Part shown: in pieces, positions 23,431 to 37,200 of the stretch
Numbering within the stretch: the stretch's first letter is position 1
Layout: each line of letters opens with the position of its first letter
Assembly: GCF_000499385.1 (NCBI RefSeq)
Contig: NW_013654529.1
Location: 124,001-188,000, forward strand
Direction of reading: 5' to 3'
Source: Eimeria necatrix
Lineage: Eukaryota; Apicomplexa; Conoidasida; Eucoccidiorida; Eimeriidae
Length of the DNA: 64,000 nt
Made by a program: the position numbers and the translations under genes
Notes under the pieces: model-generated
Told to the model about the DNA's origin: nothing
What the model saw: the letters and a program-made list of their open reading frames with translations, nothing else
Databases searched by the model: none

Positions 23431-25383
23431 CCAGCCAGAGAATCAATACAGACAATCCTTTCAACTTGGTATGTCAAGATGTCAAGATTCGCAAAAATGA
23501 ACATATGGGACCAACACCTGCGGCAGCAATGGATCTCGCTTTCGTCGGTATGGAAAAGCGTGAATGAAGCTAAACGCCTACTTAATTTACGTGCTTTTCT
23601 GATGTTGGTTGCAAACCATCACAAGCGTGCTACTACACATAGATAAGCAAAGTGTAGACTGCCGGAGCAACAGACGGGAGTATGGAACGCCAAGTTGACT
23701 TGTGTAGCAAAAGCAGCTCTTAATGCCGTACGACGCAGCATCCAGCAGACTCAGAATCGTCCGACATCTTCACCTCCTTTCCAATGCTCGGCAAAAACGT
23801 TAACAGCTGCTAAATCCACACGGAGGGATGTTCGGCTTCCGCTGCGAGAAACAGAGACGCCACTGAAGGATTCGAACCCACAAAAAACGCAATGCCACAC
23901 AGAGGAGAAGTGTGAGATCATGCGCAGTAGACCAGGAGAAGGCAATACGGTCAGCCAGTTCGCTGTGCTGGAGACGATATAATGTATCTTCTTGAGGCCG
24001 CCTTCCGTGAACACAACGCCTGCTCAGTACTTTTGCCTGTTTTCATCACTTTGCAAACAAGATACATGGTTTGCTTCAATTTTAATCTGAACAAACACCT
24101 CATTACCGCATTTGGTATTAAGGAACTGCGCAGGCTACTGCCGAAGTGCTCTGTGCGGTGCTGTCATGGCTAGCCCATAGAAAGCACGTTCTCTTGTCTG
24201 TCGCTTACCTTTTCTTTTCGCACCCCCATAATTCCGAGTTTACAATTAATCTGTAGAATAGAGTTGCTTGACCTTGCATCTAAAAGAGAGCTATTAAAAG
24301 CTGTGTATTCGTGCTACAGCGGAACAAACGTCGCTGACCAAACCACTATATAGGACACCTGATCTGATTCTGTTTACGAACTTTTAACGTTCATCACGGG
24401 CTTGATAGGCATAATGTGCATCTCCCCCGATTAAAGGCATTTTTCAGGCTTGATGAGGGTTTTGTTAAACCCAAATAGCCATGACTTATTTACTGAACAA
24501 TCTGTGCCAGTTCCGCGATATCTCAAGGCTCGTCCGAGCACGCACAATCTTCGCCCGCTGCAGGCACTGATTTCTCCACAATTTCAAGCACATCTAAAAT
24601 AAAAACTTCATTTTTCGTGTGCCTAGTGCCTTTGCAATCGCAATTTTCACACCAGGCGGGCGAGCACAGTATCGCGATGCAAACAACTCCTTGGGGGTCG
24701 TGTCCTGCTCGTTCCTCAGAGTACTTTTAAGGCTTCACTGGTTCTTCTGCGATACATCTTGCGGAATCTGTTCTCAATGTGCTATTTAAAAATGTGGTTA
24801 GTCTGTCTATGTCGCACAGCAGTAGTTTTAGGGGCCCACGGAACCTGTTGAAGTCTCTGGAGGTCAGGAGGCACTCGCCACATAACCAGACGACCAGATG
24901 TCCAAAACATACTAAACTACGAATACGCCCTCATGGGTGCGTCCCGTACAATGTACTGCACTGAAAGGGGAGTAACCGAGGCTACAGCAGTCCTCTCTAC
25001 CTATATGCAGGTACATCTTGGGTCTCTCTGTATCCTCCGCCGCCTGCTGCTTCGCCAACTGACTCGCTGTCTGCGTCTACCGAGTTCACTCTCCCGCTCC
25101 CTCTACAGTGTTGTGCGTGTCTTCATTTGTATGTCTTCCTGTGTACTCTTTCCATCCTCCTTGTTGCTGATGCCTCTTTTCCTTTACTCTTACTACTATT
25201 TCGCTTCCTATATGGAGCTTGAACTCAAATAGTTGAGGTGTATGTTTGTTTCAACGGCACCGTTTGTAATTTGGAGCGAGGAGACGTAGCACCAACCAAT
25301 ATGCACAGATTGTCAATGTATTCTTTCTGGGAATTATTATGCAGATGATACAGTAACTTGCACGTGCTTCAATTTGCAGGCAT
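23431..25383. other. Intergenic, no gene recognised
   Basis: Short frames only (up to 99 codons, 24933-25232 +, Leu/Ser-rich from pyrimidine-rich sequence). The pyrimidine-rich tract at about 25020-25210 lies close to the GluRS stop codon on the opposite strand. No RNA gene or repeat identified. Confidence 0.45.
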
Positions 25384-28300
25384 CTATTTGGACTTACCCG
25401 CTATCTTGGCCCCGGAGAGAGCAGCCGCATTCACCTTGCTGCTAACCGTTGACATTGCTTTAGCACGTCCATCCTGAGAGACACACGAAAAACACGAATA
25501 CTGCTAATGGGGCTGCAAACCAAAATTTAAGTGATGATGCTTTCACGATTCCTGGCCTTCACTGCTGCTGTCGGCAGATACAGCCTTACGGGAATCTTGA
25601 TGAGTACCAAGGAGTCGCCAGCAACCGCATCGACTCTGAAGTAGCCTCTTCTCTCAAGCTGCAGCTTGTCACCTGCACTCGGCCAGCACAGAATCTAATA
25701 TGTCTAGCCACTTTCCCACTCTGCTCCCACAACATGGCCGTAATCTGGCCCTTTAATCTAAAATGGGCGAATGCTAGTTGGGGGAGAGCTGAAACGTATA
25801 CAGCCTACGCCACCTGCATCAGCTGCAAGTGCTTTCAAGGTGTATAGACCCTGGCCTTAGCTAAGTAGGAATCGAAACTAAAGCAAAAGAGGCACAACAT
25901 ACCCTCTTTCAAGGCACGGAGGTTAGGATCCCCAAGTGCTTCTGTGTCGAACTGCGTGTTTCTATTAATACACTCCTCCCACGCCTCCTCGCTCTCGTTT
26001 TCTATTTTGTCAACCGTGATCAGATGGTCGTATTCGCGTAGCACGAGCGGCGTCAACTGCGCGCATACACTCCGAAAGACGAAAGATACGTCAGCAGCCA
26101 TGTGGTTTGCATCCCCCCAAGCGGAGGCGCCGTTTCTTGTGGGCGCAGCATGAGCTGATGATGCACACAGGATCTGAGGTGCGCCGGATAGGTGCTTGAA
26201 ATTCCGCTATTGAAAGAACGCGAATGACGTCAGGCTTACCTGAACGTCCGCACTGGGTGGCAGCATAGGAACCCAATTGAGTTTTTTCTTTGTTTTTTTG
26301 AAGTCCCCTTCAAGGTGAAGCTTCGCTGATATAGCTGTAACTTTTCCAGTGCTATCCCTCTCCAGCCCCTCAAAGATGCAGTTTCCCCAATGCATCAGGG
26401 TCACCTGCGATGCAGGCACACACGCAGTAGGCCGCCGCACACAAAAAAAGAACACGCAAAACCAGTACTCGGATGCATGACAAACTAGGAGGCATTGAAG
26501 CATTTTGTGTCTCTCAAGCCCTGGCACATCCTTCATCAGATTCAAAAGTATAGAGTCTACAGCTCAGGATCTTTTGTCACCTCTTCTCCGTCTTGGCATA
26601 ATTGTGCATCGTCTGTCTCAATGAGGATCGTGTTGTAAAGGTAAAGGGGTACTTGCCCAAGAGCCTCATTCTTGGCATGCAGACGGCGGGGCTGCGTTGC
26701 CACATTCTCAGGGGCACCGCTTATAGTAACTTTCACCCCGTCCGCTGCGCGCATTGTATCACAAAAATTTGAGTCCACCTCTTAGCGTCAACAAATGTGT
26801 GTCACCCTTAGCCGTCCGGCCTCTGGGGTCATCGTTGATGCCATCTCCAACCCGCTCATCTCTCGTTCCCCGCCGGCCCCAAAATTGATTAAAAGCTCCT
26901 CCGACGTAAATTGTCTGGGGAAGCAGAAGGGGTCCTGTGTTTCCAAGAACTGCGGGATCCTCACGGCTTACTGCGTGAGACTGCCATGAAGCGGGGAACA
27001 ATTGGGTCAATGACCTGCTTGTTGAGAGTCCATAGCTTGTCCCATTCCATCAAGTTTCCGGCCTTCGAGGGGCCTTGCTGAAGGATAAACTCCAACAATG
27101 CCTCCACTGTCAATCCTCGACGCAAGATACCTACACACAAACACTCTTGAAAACACCCAACCTGTGGCTTCTGCGGAGGCTGCTGCAGGCGAACCACCTC
27201 CTACACTGCTTCTTGTTCTGCTAGGGATAGCACTGCTGCCACTAGCGTATTTTCCTCTATAGCCATTTCTTTCTCTGACCAACATGGCGTATGGTGCGAC
27301 TTCACTCAGCAACAGCAAAAACAACAGGAAGAGCTGGAACAACTGCAGCAATACCAACAGCCAGGCTAAATGACACACCCCGTACGGTCGGCATGCGTGG
27401 GTCATCCCAGCCTGTGACAAGGCCTTCTGTGACAAAATATTTGAGTTTTCGCTTTGAAAGAACCGTCCGGACGAAACACAGCCGGGAAAACTCATATATG
27501 TTGACCTTCCGCAGGCCCATGGCTTCTTGGACCTGCGAGCATTACCAAACTCTGTGTCGCAAAAAGGTTCTTCAAATGCGCGCCTTTCCGCTCGGCCGTT
27601 TGTTCTTCCTGTCAGTTCAGTGGGCCCGTGTGGATAACAGGTACGAGTTGCAGCTCACCCAGTGGTACTGCGGAATTCTGTCTGCGTATTCGTTGGTCCT
27701 GAGGGCGTGAGTGACTCCCTCCCACGAGTCGACAACAGGGCATGCGAAGTCGTAAGTCGGGTAGGCTTTGAAGGTTCTGCCCATTCTGTGGTGTGGTGGC
27801 TCCACCACGCACCGAAACATCACCGGGTCCCGCATGCATTTGTTCTTGCATTGCATGTCAATCTTGGCCCGTACGCAGCACTGCTGACCCTCCGCAGTCC
27901 CCTGTGGGGCTCCACAAAAAAGCCACCAGCTGTCAAGGCTCCGCGTGAGACACAAAGTAAGGTTGCTTACCCCTTGGGTCAACACGCCTTGCGGCGCAGG
28001 ATTATATTTCAAGTCGCTTCAATGCTGGGAAGTAGGAAGCATGAGCAAAGCAAACGTCAACCTCCGGAGCCAAATATTGTGAATGACAATATTCACGCAA
28101 CCACGTGCAACATAACCAAGTAGGATATCACACAAAATATTTTCCAGTAGAAACAGGTCTCACCTCTTTCATTTGCTCCCAACGTCGCAAGTGTTCCTCT
28201 ACTGGGAGACTCCGCGAGGCAGATTCGATGCCTTCGCCTCTCTCATAGCGCATTTGCTCGGTGGGGGTATTGTCTACGTAAAATATGCCTGCGTGCAGCA

Positions 28301-30013
28301 CAAGCATCAGCAAAAGCGCTGACTGGCAAGACCATTTAACAGCATTAAGCAGCTGCCTTCGCAGTGCGACGATATAAGCGTGGAACAAGGGGAAAAAAGG
28401 TGTGAACCCAGTAGCGCAAGCGCAATCTCCGCCTCTACAAAAAACGGCCTGATTGAGTACACATGTCTGCAATACTAGAGAGGTAGCAGCGGTGGCTGTG
28501 CACACCAACCAACTCACCCTTTTTGATCATTTCGGTGCACGCATCTTGAAGCTGCTGGAGGTAGTCCGAAGTATGGGTCACCTTCTCCCACTCAACTCCC
28601 AGCAATTTTGTGTCTTCTAAGATGCTTTCTTCAAATTCGCCATTTTCCTTGGCGGGATTGGTATCGTCAAACCTGAAACAGTCGGCAGAAACATCACATG
28701 CTTCACCTGATCTTGTTGCTGTTGCTTTCCTTTTTACCGTGGTTTCTACTGCTGCCAGAACAGTTTCCGTTGTACCTAAAAATCATTCGTCCCTGATACT
28801 TTTTAGCAAAGTAGCCATTGAGAAGGGCCGCTTTGGCGTGGCCGATGTGCAGGTAGCCAGACGGTTCTGGGGGAAAGCGCGTAACAACTTTGCCCATCTC
28901 TGCACCCTCTAGCTTCCCTACGAAGACAAAAGCCAGACGCTGCGCACCGTTTGTTATAAGCAGCTGCGCGTGCGAGTTCTAAGGTTTCCGCTAGCTTTTG
29001 TCTCACCTTCGTATGATGCCTGCGTCTCCGCCTTTTCTTTTGCCTTGGCAGTTGCTGCTTTATCCGCCAAGGCCGCAGCAGCATCAGGAGATGCAGCCAC
29101 TGGCTTTGGGCCCAGGATCTTCTGCTTTAGAGCTTTCTCTACAGGGCCTCTCACGCCCTTGACGTTGTGCATGTATCCATACCAGCGGGCTATTGCAGGA
29201 TACTCTGCTGACCTGCAGCCCCAGAGTACACAATTGCACGGTATTACCATTAGCAGTAGCTTCTACGAGAGCTAATTCTCCATATATGTGAACCACCTTA
29301 CCATTTTTCTGGGAGGGCACCTGTCTTCTCTGCTACTGCAGAGGTCCTCAAATGTATGTAAGCCCCAAGGTCGACAAGTGACAGGCGATGACCCCAAAGG
29401 AAAGTCCGTAGACTCAAGTACGCATTCATCTTCTTCAAACCAGAATCTCTAGGGAACCCTCCGGTGTACAGAGAACCCGAAAAAGGCACACCCAAGAGCA
29501 CAGAAAGCAACGCTTGAAACAATGCCTCGCCGTCGGCGTCTGGAAGCAGCTGAGGCAAAGGAGACCCACCAGCACCACACCAGCCAACACGGTGAGCCGC
29601 CCCTAGCTCTTTCTAAGCTCAGAGTGCGTCTAAGTGATCCTAGATGCCGCGGGCCTCATCAGGTGGCTGCAGTGTTGGTTACCTGTCGACTCATAGGTCA
29701 CAGCAGTGCACACAGCCAAAAAAGGCTACCGGGTAATACGCTGATAAAGACGCACCAACTGGCCGATTGGTGTGGTGAAAGCTATGCGTTTGGCGGCCTC
29801 AAGCTCGGGCAGCTGAATTGCAGGGTGCTCTAGTCGGCAGTCGTGCTGCTGCTCTTCTTGCTGTTGCAGGGCAACTAGCCCTGTGGCATGCTGCTCGCTG
29901 TTGGGGCAGAAAGTAAGCTCCTTTGAGTCCAAGCCCTGGAGCTGAGCAAGGGCGAGGAGGAGCAGCGGGGGCTGCTGCGGATTGAAGGAGACAGAAAGCT
30001 TTCTGGCTGTCAT
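25384..30013 (-). CDS. Glutamyl-tRNA synthetase, cytosolic (eukaryotic type)
   Basis: Class I aminoacyl-tRNA synthetase charging tRNA-Glu with glutamate, of the archaeal/eukaryotic subtype. Exons (minus): 30013-29756, 29549-29302, 29212-29007, 28917-28776, 28672-28518, 28288-28164, 27901-27659, 27532-27379, 27130-26972, 26744-26581, 26404-26240, 26056-25903, 25672-25590, 25473-25384. All junctions are GT-AG and the phases agree, giving 782 codons including TAG. Order: GST-like N-terminal domain (first three exons), an Ala/Lys-rich linker, catalytic core with [19 protein letters not shown] (HIGH motif), [45 protein letters not shown], then VLSKRKL (KMSKS equivalent) and [13 protein letters not shown] beta-barrel anticodon-binding region follows ([16 protein letters not shown]). 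The tail is basic, AKIAGKSK. The GST-like domain suggests assembly into a multi-synthetase complex. No organellar targeting peptide, and no CAG insertions in the catalytic core. Complete and apparently functional. Confidence 0.95.
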
Positions 30014-33000
30014 GTTCGGTAGACTTGGGGGGACAGCACAGGTGGGTTTCCTGGTGACTATAGGGTCCCCACGTTTTCATATATGCCTTATAGCCATAAA
30101 TATGCCACAAGTAATAGAAGGAAAAACGTTGGGGAGAGCAACTGTCACCTGTGGGGCCCACATTGCATGCGTGGATCACAGAGTGACCCTGGGGTCGAAC
30201 TGCTGCTTCGCGTTCGTTTCATTGCCCTTTTACCCTTTTCTTACCGACTTACATGAATAAGGAGCTTCATATCAACAACTTTGGGGGAAAGTAAGGAGGG
30301 ATGGAGGCGCAAAGTGGGGGTATCTTTGCCTTAAAAGCCATCAAGCCGCCTACAGGCCGTTAGCCCGTAGGCTCTCCGACGTGGCACACACAAAAGGCCG
30401 TTGCAGTCTACGGGAGGCTCCAGGTAGCAGGATGCACGAGGCACTGTAGCCATCTTCATGTGTGTTTCACGCAGATACACACGGCTGGAGGGCCTCCGTG
30501 AAGCCGCGGCTTTAGATGGCTGTAACGTGGAAGTAGACCAGTGTAAATAGCGGGGACCCACAAGCACGATCAAAATGAAATTTTGTCTTTACTATAGGCC
30601 TCTAACATGTGGAAGGCAAAATGCATACAGCGTCCAAAACGCCTAAAGCCCATAGCCCTGACGACTGGGGCTACAGCCTGGCTTCACTGCGCAGGCTGAA
30701 GGACCCTCTACAACGACCGTGCTGCTCAGGTTACATTCATGTCGCAAGCATTTCCTCTCTACACGCTGTGTATGAGCTGGCTTCTCTGTCAATACGCAGG
30801 GTTAAGCAAGAACGTGGGCGGACACTTAGCAGCAGTCAGGAGGCTCAATCGGTCGTTCTATGAGTGTTCAAAGCTGAAACAGAACACAGGCAGGCAACTA
30901 GCAGCAACTATAGGACTGTATCAAACGAATCTTACATGCGTGATGTTATAGGAAGAGAACACGAGACCAGTTGATAGTACGATGGTGATATCTCGAAATA
31001 GGGGAACTGCGTTTTCCTTTAACATTCTGGCAGCATCAGTTGCTGCTGTGCGTGACGTGCCGTATAAGGGATTGGCTCTTGCCGTCCTTATATGTTTTGT
31101 TCGAACGCATCAAACACTGACGACTCAAGAGAACGCGACACGCTCAGTGTTCAGTCAGGCTGTTCAGTCAGGCTGACAAGGTACCGGTACCTGCCTTATC
31201 AGAATGCACCACGCAAAGCTGCTGAGTAGGCAGCATTAGAATAAGCAAGTAGGAAACAGTCGACATGCGAGTTGTGTGACCAACTGCGCCCTGGAGGTTC
31301 TGCTCACTGTTAGGCTGACCGGATTTTCGCAGATGCGATGGCATCACGCAAGCAATATATGCAGTCACAGCAGCTGGAACGGCAGTACTGTTGTACAGAA
31401 AGAGGAAGAACATGAAGACTTTGTGGGCAGCAGCGGTGAGCCATGTCTAGCTGCTGTGCTGCCCATATGTGAGCTCCACAGACTCGTCCTTATCCTGTGT
31501 GAAAGGAGATTTTACGAGCGACCACGCGTTAAGCCGAACTACAAGCATTTGGTGCTCGGATAGAACGGTTTAGGTTTTGTAAGCCTTAGTCATTTAGTTA
31601 GGGCCTAGTGTTTGTTTGTGTAGTATATGCTTCCATTTGAAGATACCACAGTGCGACCCCCATTTACACAATTGTTCCCTTGTTCAAGCGAACGACTCAC
31701 TGTGCTCATTTTCTCAAACCACATAGCTCGGGAGAAGATTGTTTTCAAGGCTTGAATCATTGCAGTGACGCTCCCTCACGCATTTTCAGCAGCCTAACTG
31801 CAGAAGGTGCAGGTTGACGGTTTACCGCAAAGGGGCTACGATGGTAAGGCGTCGTAGGAGGTCCGTAACGCTTAGTTTCGCGCTTGACACGCCAAAGGTC
31901 CGTGCTGCATCTGTGCCGTATGTTACTCTGTCCCCAAAGACAATAAAATATCTGCACTGTAGCGCTGGTTGGCCGTTTGATGCTTCCTTATCCAAAAAGC
32001 AATCCAAAAAGCAACAGCGGCCTGTGGCCTGTATTGTGATATTCTCGCCTGTGTTTTTCATCTCCAACGTCCATGTTCTTGAGCAGGCCGCCTCAGGACA
32101 TCATACGTATATAGCTCTATTGCCTCACAAAGGTGCACCAATTAAAGATCCCCGAAGCTGCATAATTAGACCTCAATTGCTCTACTGGCCCGCCCAAAAA
32201 AGCTATCTCCCGTACAAAAGTGACCAGAACTCCAACTACGCATGCATACGCATTTGTGTAGACCCTTAATTTTACTGAGGCCAGAGCGTGCTTAGATGTC
32301 CAAGATATATCAAAACGCGCTAACACAAACATTGAATGATACCGCTGCACAGCAGTGGCAGGATCTACAGGCATGGTACTGAGAAGCTGATACCTGCCAG
32401 TTCGAGACGAAAAAAGCAACGGATTCCATGGCGAAATGCAAGCATAGATCTTCTTATCACATTTTATCCTTTCTTGGTGGGTACTTGAGCAGACTTCAGC
32501 AGCCAGAGAGCTGCTCAAAGTTCAAATGGGTATGTGTATTTCGAGAGTCATTGAGAAATATGCGGAAGCACTATCAATTTTTAAAAACTCCTCTACTCAT
32601 GTTCCCTGCTGTGAGGCACTACATGCTAGCTGTTTTTACTACGGAGTAGCTGCCTTGCACATCTTGCATCGCATCTCTTGCGGTGGGTTGCACCTAGGTG
32701 AAGTTGCAGCTAATCGGATCAAGCCGCTGCTAATAGATACCATCTACCCGAAATTGAATCAACGGTGCATAATGTTTGCTCTAACTTTTCGTGTAGCGCG
32801 CTCGTATCTTCGCCGCTGGCCTTCCATGTTGCATCCCCATTGCTCCACCTGCAGCGCGTCTTTGATATGCTTCATTTTTAGTCGAGCAGCTTTCAACCTT
32901 TTTTTCGGAAAAAAGGAAAATTAAGTCCTTATTGTCTCTTTAAAAGAGAACTGTAGTGCGATTTTATTCAGATAGTGTAGACACGAGGAGGCCGTGCGGC

Positions 33001-34263
33001 TTGCGAACATGTCCCCCCAAGGAAAAGCATCATATGCTTGCAAGCTCCATGAGGGAAAGAGTGTCGGTTTCTGGGGCATGCATAGAGCTATATTTTAATT
33101 CCAAAAAATTTTGTCTGACTCAGAAGTCGTCTGGTTCACACTGACAGGCTCTCCGGTGACTCTTCGGGAACCTACTGGATAGTCATTCTCAATGTGAGTT
33201 AATTAAAGCGTTTTTGATTAGCCTGGATCTACTTAATCTGAAATGCAATTTATTTCAAGAGATTCGGGCAAAAAAATACATTTTAGTCTTCAAGAACTAT
33301 TGTTTCAGCTGTTTAAACAACACAGTGGTCAAGCGGTTGCGCCTGTGCGGTCGAACTGTTCGCAGATCCGCGTAGCTGGGTCGCCTATCAGGCGACGGTC
33401 TGTTCTTCATTGCGCTCCATCTCACAGGTGTTTTCAGCAATAATTTTCAGGTTTTTACATCTACCTTATGTTTTTTTGGCTTAGTCTGGTTAAATTTATT
33501 CCAATACAGGCGTGATCACCCCATATTAACTGGTGTGGTTCGCGCTTTTTTGGCCAGGCGGTGGAGGCAGCGGCTTTAGGTGGACAACGCCCAATTTTTT
33601 CATTGCGCCTAGCAACCTTAAGTGCCTTCTCTCGCTTACAACCAGAAAGGTTCAAAGTCTTCTACTGCTGAACAATAAAATTCCAGCCATTCCATCTTGT
33701 GTCACCTGGGGGGCGGTATACATTGCAGAGCCGCCGCGTGTCTGAATCTGTTGGCATCGCGTGGTACGACGAAATTCGATTACTGCGTCCCTGCACATCA
33801 GACCCTGGTTTCCAATAATTCAAGGAATTACCGGGATTTAGGTCATCAGGTAAACATTTTTTCTGGACTCAGGGAGGCATTCCCGGTGACAGCCGAAGCA
33901 GCCGTGATATTTTTCCAACTGCGGTGCAAAGAAAGGTTCCTGACTCGTTTCCCAGGACTCAGCAGTGAAAACTGATAACATCTACTGAAACCAGACTGAG
34001 GTTAAGTTAAGATCTTTTTGCTGTTACAAGAGCCAGGTGTATTCCAAACCCTTCGGGAAATCCCTGTACTTTTTTAACGTGCATTCAGCAGTGCTGTCAG
34101 CTGGGCTTCCGATTCTCAGTCGAGGATTTTCCCAGGTTTTTTTTTAGCCTGATTATTTTCTGTACATCCATCCAAGCATCTTTTGCAGACTCGGGGGAAA
34201 AGTTTCCCTTTTAAGCCTACGACTACAGTTCCTCGCTAGCGTCATCGCTCGTGGCGGAAGAAA
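30014..34263. other. 4.2-kb intergenic region
   Basis: No supported gene; the longest frame (151 codons, 31814-32269 +) has no conserved motif or splice continuation. It includes a 13-bp tandem duplication (TGTTCAGTCAGGC at 31148-31160 and 31161-31173) next to a 14-bp palindrome (31179-31192). AT content rises toward 32.9-34.1 kb. It separates divergent genes, so it should hold the promoters of the GluRS gene (-) and the FAD-monooxygenase-like gene (+). Confidence 0.5.
31148..31192. repeat. Tandem 13-mer plus 14-bp palindrome
   Basis: TGTTCAGTCAGGC is repeated exactly twice head to tail (31148-31173). Six bases on, AGGTACCGGTACCT (31179-31192) is a perfect palindrome. The two lie in the spacer between GluRS and the monooxygenase-like gene and no frame explains them. 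Confidence 0.8.
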
Positions 34264-37200
34264 ATGACGAACCTAAGGACTTCCAGGCCTCCGTCTGATT
34301 TTCCTGAGACACTTCAGATGCAAGACGCTCGGTCCGCAACCGTACCAGTTGTTGTGCTGGGTGCAACGATAGGGGGTCTGGCAGCTGCAGTGGCTATTCG
34401 CTCTCGCACAGGGCGTGCGGTATGTGTGCTGGACGTGCAAGGGGAGGAAGTGAAACAAGGCGAAAAAATAGAATCAGACACTGTATGCGCTTTATCTGTA
34501 CGGTGCATGGATGCACTGCGTGCCATAAACTCGGACCTGTACCGATCAGTGATGAGCAATACAGAAGTATCAAACTCTTTTCCGGCCGCTGCCTGTAGCA
34601 TGAAGATGGACGGCCCGATGCACATCAGTTGCAGCACCTTGAGGCAAATACTCGCTGCGCACCTGACCACTGGCCACGGTGGCTCCTCTTTCTTCTGGCG
34701 CAGCTGCTCGGTCCAGCATGTATCTGTAGTGGGTAAACAGGAGAAAGCCGACGGCGAATCTGGTGGCCTTGTCTCTCTTTCTTTTGAGAATGGTGTCGTT
34801 ATTGAGGCAGGTTTGGTAGTGGTGGCGACAGATTCCGTTTCCGTGTCGGATCTGCTTGACAATCAGTAAGTTCTTACTTGGAAATATGATAGAGGGCACA
34901 AAATTTAGAAAAAACGAGCCTACTCTGCTTTCTTTCCCTCCTTAGGGAATAGAGGTTTGTGCCTTCTTGTTGGTGCTTTGCTGATCTTGTAGCCCACTGC
35001 AGGCCCACAGAAATTCTTTTTCTACCGATTGTGGGGGGCAACAGGGGGAGTGGAGGCTGTCTTGCGGTAGCAGGAGACCCAGCGATCTCGAGGTTGCTCT
35101 TCTAACAGAAGCTGAGCGCCGTGTCATGTCTGTAGTTGCATCAGCTACCCCTTCCGTACGTCTTTCTGTTTTTTATGCACTGAGCTGCAGCGGTGAACAC
35201 ATTTAACATGCATCATTCGTGATGTGAAATGCACGCAATAACGGGCAGGTCAAACAACTTCTGGATTCACCTCCGGAACACGCATTTTTATTCATTCAAG
35301 GGTTGTTAAGGCAACAGGCAGTGGCACAGGCAACGTTTTATGTCGTGGTGCTTGCAGACGATAACTGGAGGAGAGTCACCGGCAACAGACGTGTCTCCCC
35401 TTATGGAGGGCAAGAACGAAACACTGTGCGAGGAAACTTTATCTTCTCGAGTGAGCCCACAGTGTTTCGGGGACTTGGAGTTTTGGGCTTATATTTTAGG
35501 TTTTGAAGTTCCCAGTTTGGGTTTCAGATTTAGAGCCTCATCAGTATCTTTGTTTCAACGAACGTTCTGTCGAAGATCCATTGCGGGCAGCTGTTTTCCG
35601 GCACTTTCTATGTAGCTAATTCACATGGCTTATTACTTCGGCTCTGCGTGTTTCCTGTCAGAGTGCCGTGTCTGTCTCCTCGTTTTCTAACGGGTCGCGG
35701 AAAGGTTCCGTTTTGTTTCTAAATTGCCTCAAATTGAGAGAGGCTGATGCTTCTTGGACTTTCATGGATGGTCGAATTGTACTTACAGCTGCGGCGGTGA
35801 GCTTGTTCCCCGTTGTGTTTCCGTCACTTTCTCCGTTTCTGCCGTCGGTGCTTTCTCTGCCACATTTTTCCTCGGTCTCCCCTAGCTTGTGCATTTACCG
35901 TCGTAGTGGCACACTACGTTTCGGCCTCTTGTAGTCATTGTGTACTTCCATTAGGTCTATGTGCAACCTGCTTCGATCTGCTTCTGCGTCTTTCGTGACT
36001 GTGTACATGCCACAATTCAATCCTCTGCCTAGGTATCTATGCGCCTTTATGCGTACTGATCTCATCTTGGCCCCGAAAATTCGGCCCGGGTCCTTGTTTC
36101 TGTTCTTCTGTTTTCGTCGTATGTCTTTGCCTTGCTGGTCCCTTTTCTCTCTATGTTCCTTTCCCTGTGCACTTGTGCCTTTGCTCTCTGCATCTTTGCC
36201 CTTTTTGTGCACATTCCTTTACTTTGTCCCCCGTTTATCTCTGGTAGCCAACGCAAGAGGTTTTTTATTGCTAGAGCGCGGAACTTTACATACATTTACA
36301 TGCAGAAAAAGTTGCTTTGTGAAATTCAGGCGCATCCTTGGGCCTCTTCTCTGGCCGATGGACTTGAGCTTGTAAGTTTCCTCATCTTTTTTGTTGGCTT
36401 CTGCTTGTGGCAGTATTTTATTGAAGGCTTGCTGCTGTGCTGGCTTCAGCCTAGAACATTGTGCTACGTGGTTAGTGTGCTCATCTGTTCTTTTTTCTGT
36501 GGAAGTCCCCGTCTATACTTCCTGTATGTTTTCTGTTATTCCCTTCGGCTTCAGTGTCATTTTACGTTCTGGGCTCGTTTTATGTTCCATACATTGGGTG
36601 CAGACGTTTTCGCTTATGCATGTGTTCTAAGCACGACGTCGAGGCACATGTCTGCTTGGCGCGTCACTTCCGCTTACCACCGTCCTGCCTTTGTTTGTCT
36701 TATTTCTTCCGGCTGCATTTTGTCCTTCCATTCTACACTGGATCTGCCTCGAAGACGCATTCTAATTCTTGGCTCCGTCCCGCTTGCCTCATTGGCATTT
36801 TCTGATATTTACTTCCCTGTTTACGTTGTTTGCCACTGGCCTGTTTTCGCATTTCAGGATCTAGAAGATGCCGCTCAACTAGGCTGCAGTTTGTTCGACT
36901 GGAAATTTCAACTCCGAGAATCCTCAGACCGTTTTGAGGCCATCAGGCAAAGGCGTCTCGCCACCGTTATCACCAGCCCAAGAGGTTAGCAATGTGCATC
37001 GCAGAGAATCACTAATAAGTGTTGGTTGCTCTCAATTGTCAAACTTTTGAAATCTTAGGAGTTAGGAACTACGCTTAAGACTGGCCGTTGCATTCCTTTG
37101 GCACTCTCGTACAGACTGCACTAGGCACGGACGGCATTTGTTCTAACTGTGCGATTGTATACCTGTTTAGATACATTTTCGTTGTCACACTACAGTTCTT

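Noticed and set aside
24933..25232. A 99-codon plus frame with a hydrophobic tail
   Set aside because: It arises from a pyrimidine-rich tract near the GluRS 3' end; no conserved motif or splice partner.
36132..36989. A 285-codon plus frame with many hydrophobic residues
   Set aside because: Most of it is pyrimidine-rich intron of the monooxygenase-like gene. Only the segments at 36330-36371 and 36858-36984, with proper splice sites, are coding; the second shares this frame by chance.
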